Origin: Linnemannia elongata
Lineage: Eukaryota; Mortierellomycota; Mortierellomycetes; Mortierellales; Mortierellaceae
DNA: 64,000 bases
NCBI GenBank assembly: GCA_036320915.1
Contig: JAXBDG010000008.1
Coordinates: forward strand, 2,108,001-2,172,000
Direction of reading: 5' to 3'
Part shown: piece by piece, positions 1 to 11,526 of the stretch
Position numbering within the stretch: the stretch's first letter is position 1
How the letters are laid out: the number at the start of each line of letters is the position of its first letter
Position numbers and translations under genes: made by a program
Notes under the pieces: model-generated
The model's database searches: none
What the model was told of the DNA's origin: nothing
What the model saw: only the letters and a program-made list of their open reading frames with translations

Positions 1-1124
1 TTGTTTTTGTTCTTTGTACTCCTTTACCTTTTCTGCTGTTTGCCCTCTCTACCCTTTGCACCACCATCCCTCCCTCTCTCCTCGACACACAGACTCAACG
101 GCTTTCTCCTCTTTTTCCCTCTCTCTCCCCTTCTTTCTATCTCTTCAGCACCTACCACCCCCTTCCACCACCCCCACACTCCTCTTTTCTCTCTCTTTCT
201 TTCTCGTCTTTATCATACACACTCACGTCATATCCTATCCTTTTACAACAACTCTCTCTCCTTCTCTTTTTTGTCAACAGGTAACGATCTCTACCGTCAT
301 CCTTCACTTTCAATACTCACTCTTCGTTTACTATCACAGTAAACTGTTTTATGGGAGGCGGAACAAACAGCAACTACCAGCAACGAAAAAAAAAAAAAAA
401 AAAAGCAAAAAAAAGTTTTTTTTGCTATTGTGCTCTTTTTCGTTTCCTCGTCTTCCAAAGTAAAAAATTTCTCTCCCTTATCTTTCACACTCCATTCCCG
501 TATGCTTGCTTATGCTGCTGCGTCTCTCCCTCCTCTCCCGTTTATCTGTGTTGGCCAACCTTAGAACTCTCTTCACGTTTGTTTGTTGTCTTTTTTCATC
601 TCCTTTTTTTTCTATAACGAAAGGGTGTACGATGTATGAGAACCAATCAATCATTGATGTTCTGGCTTGATCTGATCACCTCAGTCATCTCTCTTTTCTC
701 GCTCTTTTGGAAATACTTTCTTTTTCTTATCATTGCATCCTACCATCCCATCCCACCTCGTTTCTCACGCCCTTCTCCACATCCTTCGGCATGTTGGACA
801 GTAGCATAAACTACTTTACGATTCGCCGTTTGTTTGTTTAACTTTTTTTTTTTTTTTTTTTGTGTGCACGATCCATCCCTTTGGAAGAAGGACGCACGGG
901 AGGGGAAAAAACCCCACCTGTGTATTTTTTTCTTCTTTTTCTTTCCCTTTAATCAACCGTCAAAACAAGCATCGTTGATGTTTGTATGGCAAGGGTGTGC
1001 GATCTATTCTATATATATGTTCCCTTCTTATCTCCTTTGAGTTTGGTGGGTGTTATCTTTTTTGTCCTCCCTTGCACTTGTTTGTTTTTCTTTGTGTCTC
1101 CGGTGCTTTTTAAAATGGCTGGGA

Positions 1125-1163
<39 letters not shown>

Positions 1164-3344
1164 AGCCAAGGAGAGAAAGGGGGGGATGGATGCACAAAGG
1201 AAAAGAAAAAACAGACTACCAAAAGTGGACTGTGTTACTGTACCAAAGCACGGAAAAACAAGGGGATGGTCAAGGCGTTTATCTCTTTCTCGTCCTCTTT
1301 CTTTTTTTTTTTACTTTGACCCCACTGAACACACGTACCCCTGCTTGACCACCAAAGGGAAAAGCCCTCTTTCATGCATACACACACCCCTGTCTCCTTT
1401 TTCTTTGCGGTCTGTCTCTCTTTTCATCCTCGGCTCTCATTGTCCTTTTTTTCCTCAAGAACCATAATACCCAACAATGCGTCCTACGCTATACCCATCA
1501 ACCACCACCATTACAAACCATTAAAACCATCTACGCAAATACCACACGAACCATCTTTCACCCCTGTTACCCCACAACTTTTTTTTTTTTTTTTTTTACC
1601 GTCGGACCCAACATGCCTTTGTCAACATCCTATGGTTCGAGCCCATCATTGGCCTTTTTGCAAGCTGTTACTAGGCAACTGGCTTACCCTCTAGAAAATC
1701 GCTCTTCTTCTTCCTAATCACCCTGGTCCATTTCCACGTTTCTCACACCCTTGTTGATCTCTCTCATCTCGTCTCATCTCTCCTCCTCCTCCTTCACCCC
1801 AACCGACTCTTTTTTTGTTACTTGTGCGTGCACCCTGACCTGGATCAAAGTCGTTCTTTGTTGATTATTGTTCTATTCATCGGATGCACCATTTGCTTTC
1901 GCACACTGTGTTTGTTTATGTTGATGTGAACGGGCCCTTTTTTCTTTTTCTTAGGATGTCATGAGGTCTATTTGCCCGTAACCATAAACACCCTCTTTCT
2001 TTCAATGCATACAATTCAAACGCGTTTTTGTACACCACGTACAGTCGTTTATCCTTTTCGGTTTTTATTTGTAAAAGAGACTTGACCTGGCGATGAGGAG
2101 GATGTTTATTACGTGCTTCTATTGGGTGGTTGATGCGTAGTGCAGTGGGCAGTAGCTTAGTTGTTATTTACCCCACCATTAAGCAGTTTTTTTTTAGTTC
2201 GACAGGAACAAGAGTTTTCCTTCCTTGTATATGAAAATGAGTCTAATCGCCTCCTTTTCTTTGAATGTCATTGTCCTATCTTTTTAGAACCAATCATTGT
2301 TGATACACATCCACATCCACAAAAAGAACAAAAAGAAGAAACAGACACAGTCGAGACGTACCCTAATCTCAGTAGTCAAGGTAATGAATGGACCATTTCC
2401 ATTTGTATAACAGCAGCGGAGAATATTTATTTCATTTTCAATTGTGTCTGTGTCTGTTTAAACACGAGGATTCAATCGACACACGGTATTGGATTGAACC
2501 AACAACAATGGTTGGCTGTACCTTGTGACATGTTTGACTGTCTCTGGTAGATATGGGACAATGGGGACAATATGGACAAAAGTGGACTCTTTGGTTGGCA
2601 AAAAAAGAAAGATAACGAACAAGACAGAGGGAGAGAGCCAGGGGGTTGTTTGTTCGCAAGCAAACAAAGGATGATGTGCTTTTGCTTGCTTGGGCGGGCT
2701 CCGCCTATCTCTCTCTCTCTCTCTGCTCTGTTCTGCTCTGTTCTTCTGTTCTTCTCTTCTCCGATATACTGCACCCGATATCTTTTACTTGGCTTGACCA
2801 TACCATACCATACCATACCATATCTTGGATGCTGTTTCTTATGTAAGGTGTTGATCCCTTCACTAACCTTTCTTTATCTCTTCTCTTCTTTTTCCTCTTC
2901 TTCCTCTTCGATATAAAACCATTGCCTTTTGCCACCTCTCTTTCCCTTCTCTCTTCTCTTTTCTCCTTTTTCCTATTTCTCATTCAACCTCTATTCCTAC
3001 CTTCAACCCTACCCCTCTTCATTGCTATTCTCACGCACTCTTTTTATAACTGATTTCAAATATCATTTTTATTCCCTTCCATCCTCCCATCCTCCCTCCC
3101 CTTCTCTCTCTTTTCTTCGCCCCTTCTTCCCTTTCATCATCATCCTATCAAATCATCACACCCCTTCCTTCTCCCCCTTTCCCCCCCTCCTCTATATCGC
3201 ATTTTTTTTATTCACTTTTTATCTCTTTCTCCTCGTTTTTACACTCTTTCTTTCCTCTCTCTCTCTCTCTCTCTCTCTCTTCTTTACTCCACTGCAGTCT
3301 CCTCTCTCACTCACACATACATACACACACTCATAGCACTACAA
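1..3344. other. Intergenic, C/T-rich, no supported gene
   Basis: The block is pyrimidine-rich with many poly(T) and poly(A) runs, including about 33 A at 1127-1159 and T runs near 841-860 and 1580-1597. A (CCATA)n microsatellite sits at about 2796-2821 and a CT microsatellite at about 3255-3281. All open frames here are low-complexity Ser/Phe/Leu/Pro translations of pyrimidine tracts with no domain-like stretch. The last roughly 430 bp are probably the leader of the CBM21 gene at 3345. Confidence 0.6.
2911..2919 (+). promoter_or_regulatory. TATA-like element upstream of the CBM21 gene
   Basis: An ATATAAAAC motif lies in an otherwise pyrimidine-rich tract about 430 bp before the start codon at 3345, followed by a continuous C/T-rich leader. 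It resembles a core promoter, but no transcript start can be seen, so the assignment rests on motif and position only. Confidence 0.3.
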
Positions 3345-4976
3345 ATGTCGCTGTCAACATCCCCCGCAGACCACTCCCCCCAGCCCTTCGTCCTCGCCAG
3401 CCCCGACCGCGTCGTCTTCAGGACCATCCCTCACCCCATCGCCTCCTCCAACAAAAGAGTCACCCTCTCCCTCAGACGCACCTCTCCTTCCACTAACAAC
3501 ACCTCCACTCAAATCCCCCTCAACACCCAGAGTCCCAATACCCCCAGACAACACACTCCTATGAGCACAGACTCTTCCTCTTATCCTTCTCAGCCACTGC
3601 GTGCTACTCCTACTCCTATTAAGACAGCAAAGCTCACCACCATCCTCACCCCTCCCACCCCCAGCCCTATTCCCAAACAACAGACTGTCCTCGTCGGCAA
3701 GAACGGTCTCCCCATCAAGTCTGCTCTTAAGAGCCCTGTGACTGCCAGCCCTACCTGCACTGGCCAAGTCAGGCCTTCGACCATCCGATCCTACACTTCG
3801 CCCTCCGCCCTCACCAGCCCTAAATATGTTCACTTCAACTCCCAGCTTGAGCAGGTCCGCCTCTTCTTGCAAGGCGAGATGCCCTCCTGCGTCGCTGACC
3901 GCGAGACCATTGTAGATGCCCGCCAGAACGGCGAGTCGACCAGCGACATCAAGCTGGCTCTCACCAACTGGTCCCCTGTCGCTGCTGGCACCTTCCAGCC
4001 CGGTGACATCAATGCCGCCGGTGCTGCTCCCCTGCGTGTTGAGACCATGACACTCTCACAGGACCAGACAGAGTTGCAGGGCAAGATTCTGATCCACAAC
4101 ATTGCCTTCCACAAGCGCGTCTCTGTTCGTTACACGACCGACTACTGGCAGACTCAGACAGAGGTCGCTGCCGAGTATGAGGAGTCGATCCCTGGGTCGG
4201 CGCTTGACCGGTTCGCGTTCAAGATTCCAATGGAGATGGAGAAGACGATGGTGGAGCGGTCGTTCTGCTTTGCGGTGCGGTATCAGGTGATTGGACGAGA
4301 ATTTTGGGACAGCAACAACGGAATGAACTATCAGGTGGAATGCAAACGCGTCGTCGTCGTCGCTCCTCCTGCCGTGTCCGATCTCTCCAAACAGATGAAC
4401 TCCATCCTTCTCGCCTCCCGCATGCCCGACTACTCCAAGCCCGTCCTTAAGAAGAAGAACGCCAACAACCGCTACGACCTCTCCACCTCCCTCTCCGCCG
4501 CCTACAGCCAGCCCATCGGCAGCACCCCTGCCTGGGCCAAGCGCGACTCCATCCCTGTCGCCCAGACCGCTTACCGGCCAAGCGAGTACATCTCTACTCC
4601 TGTCCAGTCTCCTCCCGGCTACCACCATTCGCTCTATGCCTCGTCGCCTAAATTTGTCAACTCGTACCTCTCTGCCGCCTCACCCCCAGAGCACTTTCAC
4701 TTTGGCTTTGACCAATTGTCGCTCGACCGATCGTTGCCCAACAAGAAGCAGCCCTCGCGTAGCCAGTCTTGGAGTGGACGTGATCAAGAGGCTTCTTTCT
4801 CCTCTTCCCCCACTGCCTCTGCCCCCATCTCGATCCCTACCTCCAAGGCCCACGGCATGGGCTCCTCTGGCTACTACGACTTGGTCGATCGCTACTGCTT
4901 CTACGAGTCTAGCCCCCACACCAGCCCATATTCGAGCTACCCCAACTCGCCCCCAGCTCCCTGCATCCGCGGCTAA
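3345..4976 (+). CDS. CBM21-domain protein, probable glycogen-targeting regulatory subunit of protein phosphatase 1
   Basis: This is a single-exon gene of 543 residues. The N-terminal ~150 residues are Ser/Thr/Pro-rich and look disordered. A KYVHF motif at residues 160-164 matches the [KR]-x-V-x-F docking site for PP1. Residues ~205-331 read as a carbohydrate-binding module of family 21, with LTNWSP, the VRYTTDYWQT strand (Arg/Tyr/Trp), FAVRYQV and FWDSNNGMNYQV, the last being the usual signature near the CBM21 end. In yeast and animals (Gac1/Pig/PPP1R3 families) this docking-site-plus-CBM21 pair brings PP1 to glycogen and activates glycogen synthase. The C-terminal ~200 residues are Ser/Pro/Tyr-rich and unassigned. 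The ATG follows a C/T-rich leader with no in-frame upstream ATG nearby. The family is clear; the glycogen substrate is inferred from it. Confidence 0.9.
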   Translation: MSLSTSPADHSPQPFVLASPDRVVFRTIPHPIASSNKRVTLSLRRTSPSTNNTSTQIPLNTQSPNTPRQHTPMSTDSSSYPSQPLRATPTPIKTAKLTTILTPPTPSPIPKQQTVLVGKNGLPIKSALKSPVTASPTCTGQVRPSTIRSYTSPSALTSPKYVHFNSQLEQVRLFLQGEMPSCVADRETIVDARQNGESTSDIKLALTNWSPVAAGTFQPGDINAAGAAPLRVETMTLSQDQTELQGKILIHNIAFHKRVSVRYTTDYWQTQTEVAAEYEESIPGSALDRFAFKIPMEMEKTMVERSFCFAVRYQVIGREFWDSNNGMNYQVECKRVVVVAPPAVSDLSKQMNSILLASRMPDYSKPVLKKKNANNRYDLSTSLSAAYSQPIGSTPAWAKRDSIPVAQTAYRPSEYISTPVQSPPGYHHSLYASSPKFVNSYLSAASPPEHFHFGFDQLSLDRSLPNKKQPSRSQSWSGRDQEASFSSSPTASAPISIPTSKAHGMGSSGYYDLVDRYCFYESSPHTSPYSSYPNSPPAPCIRG

Positions 4977-5741
4977 ATCCCTAAGGATTTTCTTTGCTTT
5001 TTTCTTTTGCTTACCCCTTCATTGCTTTTTATCTTTTCTTTCTTCATGTACATAGTTTTCTTTTTTGCTTCTCCTTTTATTGTTTGCGCTGCTTTTTTCG
5101 CTTGTACTTTTTACGCCTTTCTCGTTTTTCTTTCAGCAAGTGTTTTGCCTGCATGTAGACCCCCCTCTGTATTAGTAGTTTCTATCATATCGCTCTATGC
5201 GTTGTCTTTAACAAACATTTAAAAAAGTAAAGAAATAACCTCGAGTTGAATATCACCCATACATACATCTCATCGTGAACGTGGATCACTCATTGCCAAT
5301 TGATCTTTTTTTTTTTTGACGCTACCCCATTGATATGCGTGTTGCTGAGCCAATTGAGCTTTCTATAGAATTGGTGTAAGACAGAGCACGGTAGTAGCAG
5401 ATGTGGTACGACCATGACCATGCATCTGCGCGATGATATGGTGGGAAAGCACGGACCTGGTGGAAAAGACAGTCCTTCTAAGCCACAAACAACATTCTCT
5501 TTTTCTTTTTTTTTTTTTTTTGTTGAACCTGAACTAAGTCAGCCCCTTGTGCTGTGTTGCAGTTAGCCCCCCACATCACCTCGCTTCTGCATCTCAGGAC
5601 TTCACCATCTCCTCAAATTCATCCTTCGGAAACTGGAACCTGGATTTTATCTATTCTAAGGGAGGCAGCAAGCAGTCGTTTATATCTTTTACCCACCAGG
5701 AACACACCAGCTAAAATAGCAGGAAAAGATTTTAAAATATC
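4977..5741. other. Intergenic between CBM21 gene and RRP17
   Basis: The first ~250 bp are T-rich and look like the 3' UTR of the CBM21 gene. The remainder has T runs (about 5308-5318 and 5504-5521) and presumably holds the RRP17 promoter and leader. I see no coding sequence or structured RNA in it. Confidence 0.5.
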
Positions 5742-7109
5742 ATGAGCGCGAATACCAACTTGCAGGCGCTGTCGAGCGGTGGAGATGTGTATGCCAAGAA
5801 GCGTAAAGCCCGTCAGGAGCAATTGGCCGAAGTCACCTTTGACCCTGAAGCCCGCAAGTACGTTTTATTGTTTATGGCTTTTTCATCTTGTCGATCAATA
5901 GATCAAGTTTATTGGAGAGGAAGGGGGGGGGGGAGTATTTTTTTGACGTTGGCGTCAGGATTCCGCCTTTCCTTTAAAAAAAATGGAACTAAGATCATGA
6001 TGCCATGCCCTTACCTCATCGCACCATGCCACACTATACCATGTACCAAAAACTAACCCGGATACTTCATTTTTTCTTGATCATTTTTGTTATGTTTGGA
6101 TAGGGAGTATTTGACAGGATTTCATAAGAGAAAGGTGCATCGTCAGAATGTGGCGCGGGAACTGGCAAAGCAGAGGGAACATGAGGAGAAACTTGAGGCC
6201 AGGAAGGAGGCTCGTGCTGCCCGTAAAGAGATGCAGGAGGAGAAAGTTCAGGAGTATGAGAAGTACCGTCGCCGTAAGTCCTCTTCCCCCCCTCCCCCTC
6301 CAGCCATTTATTATTTTTCCTTGTTGGAGTGTTTGTCGTTCTTGAGGATTTGGGTATGTTGCAAAGGGGTCTTTTGGAAGTGGATTTGTATTGTACTAAT
6401 ATACCTTTTCTTCTGGCATGTAAAATAGAGCTGAAGATCAAGTACGGAGAGGCGTTGAGCGATGAAGAGGATACAGTATTCTCCTCTGATGACGAGGACT
6501 CGAAAAAGAAGAAGGACCCTAAGGAATCCAAATTCAAGACAAAGACCTCCCTCACCACCGTCACGGTCATTGAAGACATGGATCAGGACGACGGGACCTT
6601 TGGAATGCCCAAGAACAACACTACTGCTATGGCCAAGGGCGCCAAGAAGATAGAGTCCAAATCAGGGGAGCAGGATGGGGAGGATGATGAGAATGAGGGT
6701 GAAGAGGAAGGTGGTGATAAGAAGCGTCAGAAGTTTGGAAGTTCATCAGCTACTACTGCCAAGGGTGCGAAGAAGGTGTTCCCTCCTAAGGAGAAGAAGA
6801 AGAAGTTCCGTAAGTTTTTCTGTTTCTTATATGTCATTGTGTCATTAAGCAAGATTCGATCCGCATTGCAAAACCACTTGCTTTTGTCTCCAAATTATCC
6901 ACTAACCCGTTTTTTCTTGTGGTTGGGGTTTTTTCTTCTTCTTCGATATGATAGGCTACGAAGGAAAAGTGCAGAGAAAGATTACGGCGATGACGGATAG
7001 AGGCCCCGGAGGTCGTGGAGGTCGCGGCGGCGGTGGTGGCGGACGTGGAGGTGGACGTGGCGGTGGACGCGGTGGTCGTGGTGGCGGAGGACGTGGCGGT
7101 CGCAGGTAG
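5742..7109 (+). CDS. RRP17: Ribosomal RNA-processing protein 17 / NOL12 family, with RGG-box tail
   Basis: Four exons are read as 5742-5857, 6104-6273, 6429-6809 and 6955-7109. All have GT/AG borders and close in frame to 273 residues. Exon 2 gives the family core EYLTGFHKRKVHR (starting near residue 40), followed by a Lys/Arg/Glu-rich helix with repeated ARKEARAARKEMQEEK-like sequence. Exon 3 is acidic with Lys clusters (SDDEDSKKKK and similar), typical of nucleolar proteins. Rrp17/Nol12 is a nucleolar exonuclease-type factor needed for 5' end maturation of 5.8S/25S rRNA in the large-subunit pathway. The oddity is a C-terminal tail of about 33 residues made almost only of Gly and Arg (RGG box), which is not a feature I associate with Rrp17. 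The gene is convergent with the PX gene, 210 bp away. Confidence 0.88.
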
Positions 7110-7319
7110 AGATCCATTCTTTGCTCTTTCATTTTCTTTTCATTTCATACCAGCATCTTCATCTCTCTCTCTTTTTTTTGTTTTATTCCGTCTTACCATT
7201 ATCCATTAAATCCACATCTCAACAGCAAACACAAACACAAAACGTGCAGCATAGTAAGGAATATTACATTAGGCATGAAAAGCGTTATCTACATTAGAAA
7301 GACAGGGCGAACGAAGACT

Positions 7320-10300
7320 TCAAAGGGTAGGAGAAGCAGTAGGACCGAGGAACCACTGGACGACCACAGGAGAATCCCCCATGATTGGATGAGCGACCAC
7401 CCATTCCAAAAAGTACTCCAACTCCCTCCGCCGCTTCTCCACAAATGCGGGCCGAAACTTGCCCACAACCTTCTTGGGCGGTAACTTGGGCATCCCACGA
7501 ATAATACTTCCGCTAGCGCTTTGCTGACTAGATGTGCTGGTGACAGATGTGGAAGACGCCATTCTGGAATGTGACGAATATCCGGTGCCATCCTCATCAT
7601 CGTCATCGTCGTCCTCATCGTTATAGTCTTCGTCTTCGTCATGACTCATGAACGGCGAAACCCTGTGCCCGCCTGAAAGAGGATTACCACCACCTGGTGA
7701 GGCATGGATAGAGGGAACGACAGAAGAAGAGGAAGACCTCGAGAACAACCGCCGCGCGTTACCGATCCCACCCTTCTTTGGCTCTCGGAACGTCTCCACT
7801 AGCTGAGCCCTCAATGTCACAAAGTCCGTGTAGCGTTTCCGTACATGGATCACACGTGGTGGAGCTTGTGTGACGGTCGATCCTGGTCCTGATGTTGAGG
7901 ATGAGGATGTTGGCGCGACTGGTGTGAATCCTGTCACGACCCTGGTTGGGATAGGTGGGGAGACATACCCCTGACCATGCGCTGCTGTCACCTGCTGAGC
8001 AGACGTTGCTCGCGAGATGGTCGCATCCAGACCCTGCATCGCTCGTCCTCCTGCTCCTCCAGTCCCTCTCTCGGATCCACGGAAAGGTAGTGGTGGTGGT
8101 GATGGGATAGGAGCGCTCTGAGGTCTCAACAATGGTGGCAAGCCAAACCCTGCCTCGGTGTTCGCATGCGACGGCCGTGTTGCCAACGGTGCTGCAGTAG
8201 TCGGCAGTGGTCGCCAAGGCAATGGTGGTGGTGCTGAGCCGTCGTCCTCTTCCAGCGATCGCATTTCCATCAACAGTCTCTCTGCCGAGTCGCCTAGTTG
8301 CGGAAACGAGAGTGAACGAGTCATCATTAAAGCCGCCTTACTGGGCGGTGGTCGCAGAGGTGCCTCCGCTATTGCGTTGCTTGTGGTTCCCATATTAATT
8401 GTTGTCGCCGGTGGTGAATTAAGACTACTACTATTGACCAATGGGTCGGATCCCTGAGCGTCTGCATGTCCAGCATGCGGTGCTGAAGAGGTATGTTGAT
8501 CCTGTGCTGTCGATGCGGACGATAATCTATCGCCTCCATTCTTGATCTGGTTCTGGTTCTGGTTCTGGTTCTGGCGCGGCGGAAGAGGCACTTTGGCTTT
8601 GGCGGGATCACACAGTGTCAGCGACACATTGTACACCGTAAAAGACCCAATCCCCCGTCCAACCCGAATCGGATTGCTGACCGTTACTGACTCTGCAAAC
8701 GGCAACCGAGGTCCAGTTCTTGGCTGATGTTGTTGATGCCGAGACGACGTAGGTTGAGATGCCGACCGCTGATGAGCCCCTCCTTGCTGCTGCAACTGTT
8801 GCTGCCTCAAACCCGCTGCTGACAAAGACGCATTCCGCTGCCGCTGGAGTTGCTGCTGCTGCAAAGCCGACAGACTGGATTGGGAAGGCGGCTGTGTTGG
8901 AGCGTTGTCAAATGGCCATTCCGAGGATGCCAGGGCAGATGTGTATCCGATTTCGATGGGGAGATCGGGCTTGTTTCGTTCCTGTCGACCCTTGGAGCGA
9001 TTCCGGGATCGAGATCTTGAAATCCTGAAGCGCCTTTTACCACCCGATCTCTGACGCCGCAGCGATCCACTGCCTCGAGATAACCCTGGTGCGCCATCCT
9101 GAGCTGTCTGTCCATCGTTCCTGTCGGAATCCTATTATCCACAACATCCACATTAATTAGAACCTTGTATTTCATATACACAATTCTCCTGAACAAAGTG
9201 GCCCACAACAAGTACATAAGTTAAATTACCTCAGAGTACTGGTCGTCCTGGTCATCAACATCATCCATAGAATCCTGATTAGGAATGCGCTCCAAAAGCC
9301 CCTTTCCTTGCAAAAAGTATGTCTGAGGAACCGGCTCTGTCGGCGTAGGGTTCATAGCCCTCTCTAGATCCTTGGCCAACTGCGACATCTGTTGTTCGCC
9401 ACTGGTCATCTCGTTCCTGGGAAACTGCCCCGTTGCTGGAGAATTAGGTACCGTGTGAATTGGAGAAGGTTTTGGTTGTGAACGCTGCAAACGAGGCGAG
9501 TTTGGGCTCCTTGGGCCGTTGCTTGGAGTTGAGGGCGTCGGTGGTGACTGTGGTCGAGAGGCGGATAAGCATCCTGGGCTGAGTGCGCGCGTCGGGGTCC
9601 TGCCCCTCGTTGGTGACTCGAATGACTCCTGTGCCAATGTAGTAACGACTTGGTTCATCGAGGCGACTGGTGTTTTCCCAAGCGTGTGTCCGACTGTCTC
9701 GTTGTCGTGGCTGTGTCCGTTGCTATTGTTTGGCTCTGCTTCTGACGTCGATATCGTGGATGAAGTAGAAAAGAGCCCTCTGGGAACTCTTCGTACAGGT
9801 ACAGGACCACGGACTGCATCTAGACTTTTAGGCACTTTACTTTCTGGTGATCCTGACTTGTTTTCCGAATTAGTGTTTCGTTGAGGGCTACTCTGAGTCA
9901 AGGACGGTTTGTTGGGCGCATTTGTCGGCGGGGAGATGGGCGTATCCAGGGGTGATGAGAGTGCTGTCGAAAACGATGCAAAAGACGAAAAAGATGACGA
10001 CGTTGCCGCAGAATTCAGACTGGTATCTGCTCGGTTGTGTTTGGCTGTTGACTTTACAGCCGTCGTCGGTACAGGTGTAGTAGCGATCGATAACGGTCCA
10101 TCGTCGAGACTGATCGTTGATAATCCGTTTGTTGTTCTTGGTCGGCTCTTTGCTGTTGGAACATTTTCTTTGGTGCTCTTGCTCTTGCTGCTACTGATGC
10201 TGCTGCTGTTGTTGTTGTTGTTGCTGTTGTTGTTGTTGTTGTCGTTGTTGCTGTTGTTGCTGATGTTGTTGCTGATGTTGGTCGAGAAAGCCAATGGGTC

Positions 10301-11526
10301 AGATACTACTACCGCAGGTGGTGGAGGTGGTGCAGCTTTAGCCTCAGCCTCTACTTCCGAGTCAGAAAGAGCTGTAACGGGCGTCGAAGGAAAACGTGCT
10401 GCAGAGGGGCGCTTTGGCGACGCAAAAGGTGACTGAGCGCCAAAATTGGGTGAGGTCGAGAATAAGCCCAGCGGATGGCGATTCAATGATCCTGAGAGTC
10501 CTGGTGGAGTTCCGGAGGGCATTGTCGTTCCTGCAGCTGACCTGGCGGCGAATCCTGTGGGGATCGGAAGAGCCTTGGCATGAGTATCTGCAGCAGTGGA
10601 GTTGGACGACGACGATGACAGTGTTCCTGATGCCTTGGATGTCTTGGTGTCAGCTGGGGAAGAAACCACTAACAAGATAAAATTAAAAGGTGGTGGGGTT
10701 GGGGTTTCGAGAGAGGGGAGAGAGAGGTCAGCCGTTGTTGCTGTTGGCGTTGCTGGGTGATGACGAGATGACTAACTCAAATAAAAAGAAGACAACGGTC
10801 TCTTTCGTATACTTACTTTGAAGAGCTTTCTTGACGTGAACTTGGAGAGCATCCATGGGTTCACGCAAGATGCGAGCTTCGTCCTCGTCGTCAATCTCTT
10901 CCACATGGTCTAGAGCACTCTTGAGCAGCTTGCTTGTCTCCCATACATTCCTGCGCAGATCAATTGCTGCAAACGCAAACCGGTCATAATACAACCACAT
11001 GGCGCAACAGAAAGAAAGGAGGGAGTGGGGTTACAAACAAGTTCATTGACCTTGGATGTGGATAAAAGATGTTCAATTGAAAATTGAAAACCACTAGAGG
11101 TGGGAAAGATATGTACCTTGTTGACATTGCTCTGACCTTTGGGTCTCCTCTTCGGGAGTAAGCGATCCTCCGGCATCCTCGATCTCACCCAGTAGTTTGT
11201 CGCTCTGACGTTGCAGTAATGCTATTATTGAGTAGACAAAAACAACCAAGGAAGAAGGTATAGCACTGTGTCAATTTGTTGTTCAACTGATAGAGAGATG
11301 GTAAAATGAAAACGGAACACCTTTTATTTTTATTTTGTTTTATTTTTTTTGTAACGCCTTCCTCCGTTACCCTCGCTTCAAACGGATAAAAGCGAAAGAG
11401 AAGAAAAGAAAGAAGAAAGGAATGAAAGAGACTTACTGCTCACTTTCTGGGACAAAGTCAATAAGTCCCTGGCAGATGTTCGCCGATCGGACCCCATCCA
11501 CGCTGGAGTGTAATGTTGCAGACTGA
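7320..11526 (-). CDS. Large PX-domain (phosphoinositide-binding) protein; 5' exon unresolved
   Basis: Exons on the minus strand are 11526-11444, 11221-11117, 10966-10817, 10653-9230 and 9131-7320. Every junction has GT/AG borders and consistent phase. The C-terminal exon carries a PX fold split by a long low-complexity insert: a first strand GIGSFTVYNVSLTL, then VRKRYTDFVTLRAQLVETF (the R-[RK]-Y-x-[DE]-F phosphoinositide signature), the proline loop MPKLPPKKVVGKF, and the closing helix RRRELEYFLEWVVAHP. The N-terminal exons encode charged helices (e.g. LLQRQSDKLLGEIEDAGG, VWETSKLLKSALDHVEEID) that I do not recognise. The middle exon is Ser/Asn/Pro-rich. The first exon listed begins in phase 2 and has no ATG, so at least one more 5' exon exists. 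An ATG at 12150 with a donor after 12119 is phase-compatible but would need a 592-bp intron. PX proteins bind PI3P on endosomes or vacuoles; the specific role is unknown. Confidence 0.75.

Noticed and set aside
2161..2550. 129-codon plus-strand frame in the first intergenic block
   Set aside because: No recognisable domain, atypical composition (many Cys/Phe/Ile from T-rich DNA), and no leader or splice context.
3354..3872. 172-codon minus-strand frame opposite the CBM21 gene
   Set aside because: Gly/Arg/Asp-rich antisense shadow of the Ser/Pro-rich N-terminus of the CBM21 protein.
9909..10436. Long plus-strand open frame opposite the PX gene (Leu-rich)
   Set aside because: It is the antisense of the Ser/Asn-rich exon of the PX gene; the Leu runs come from CAA/AAC repeats read backwards. 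The minus-strand model is supported by splice phase and a PX domain.
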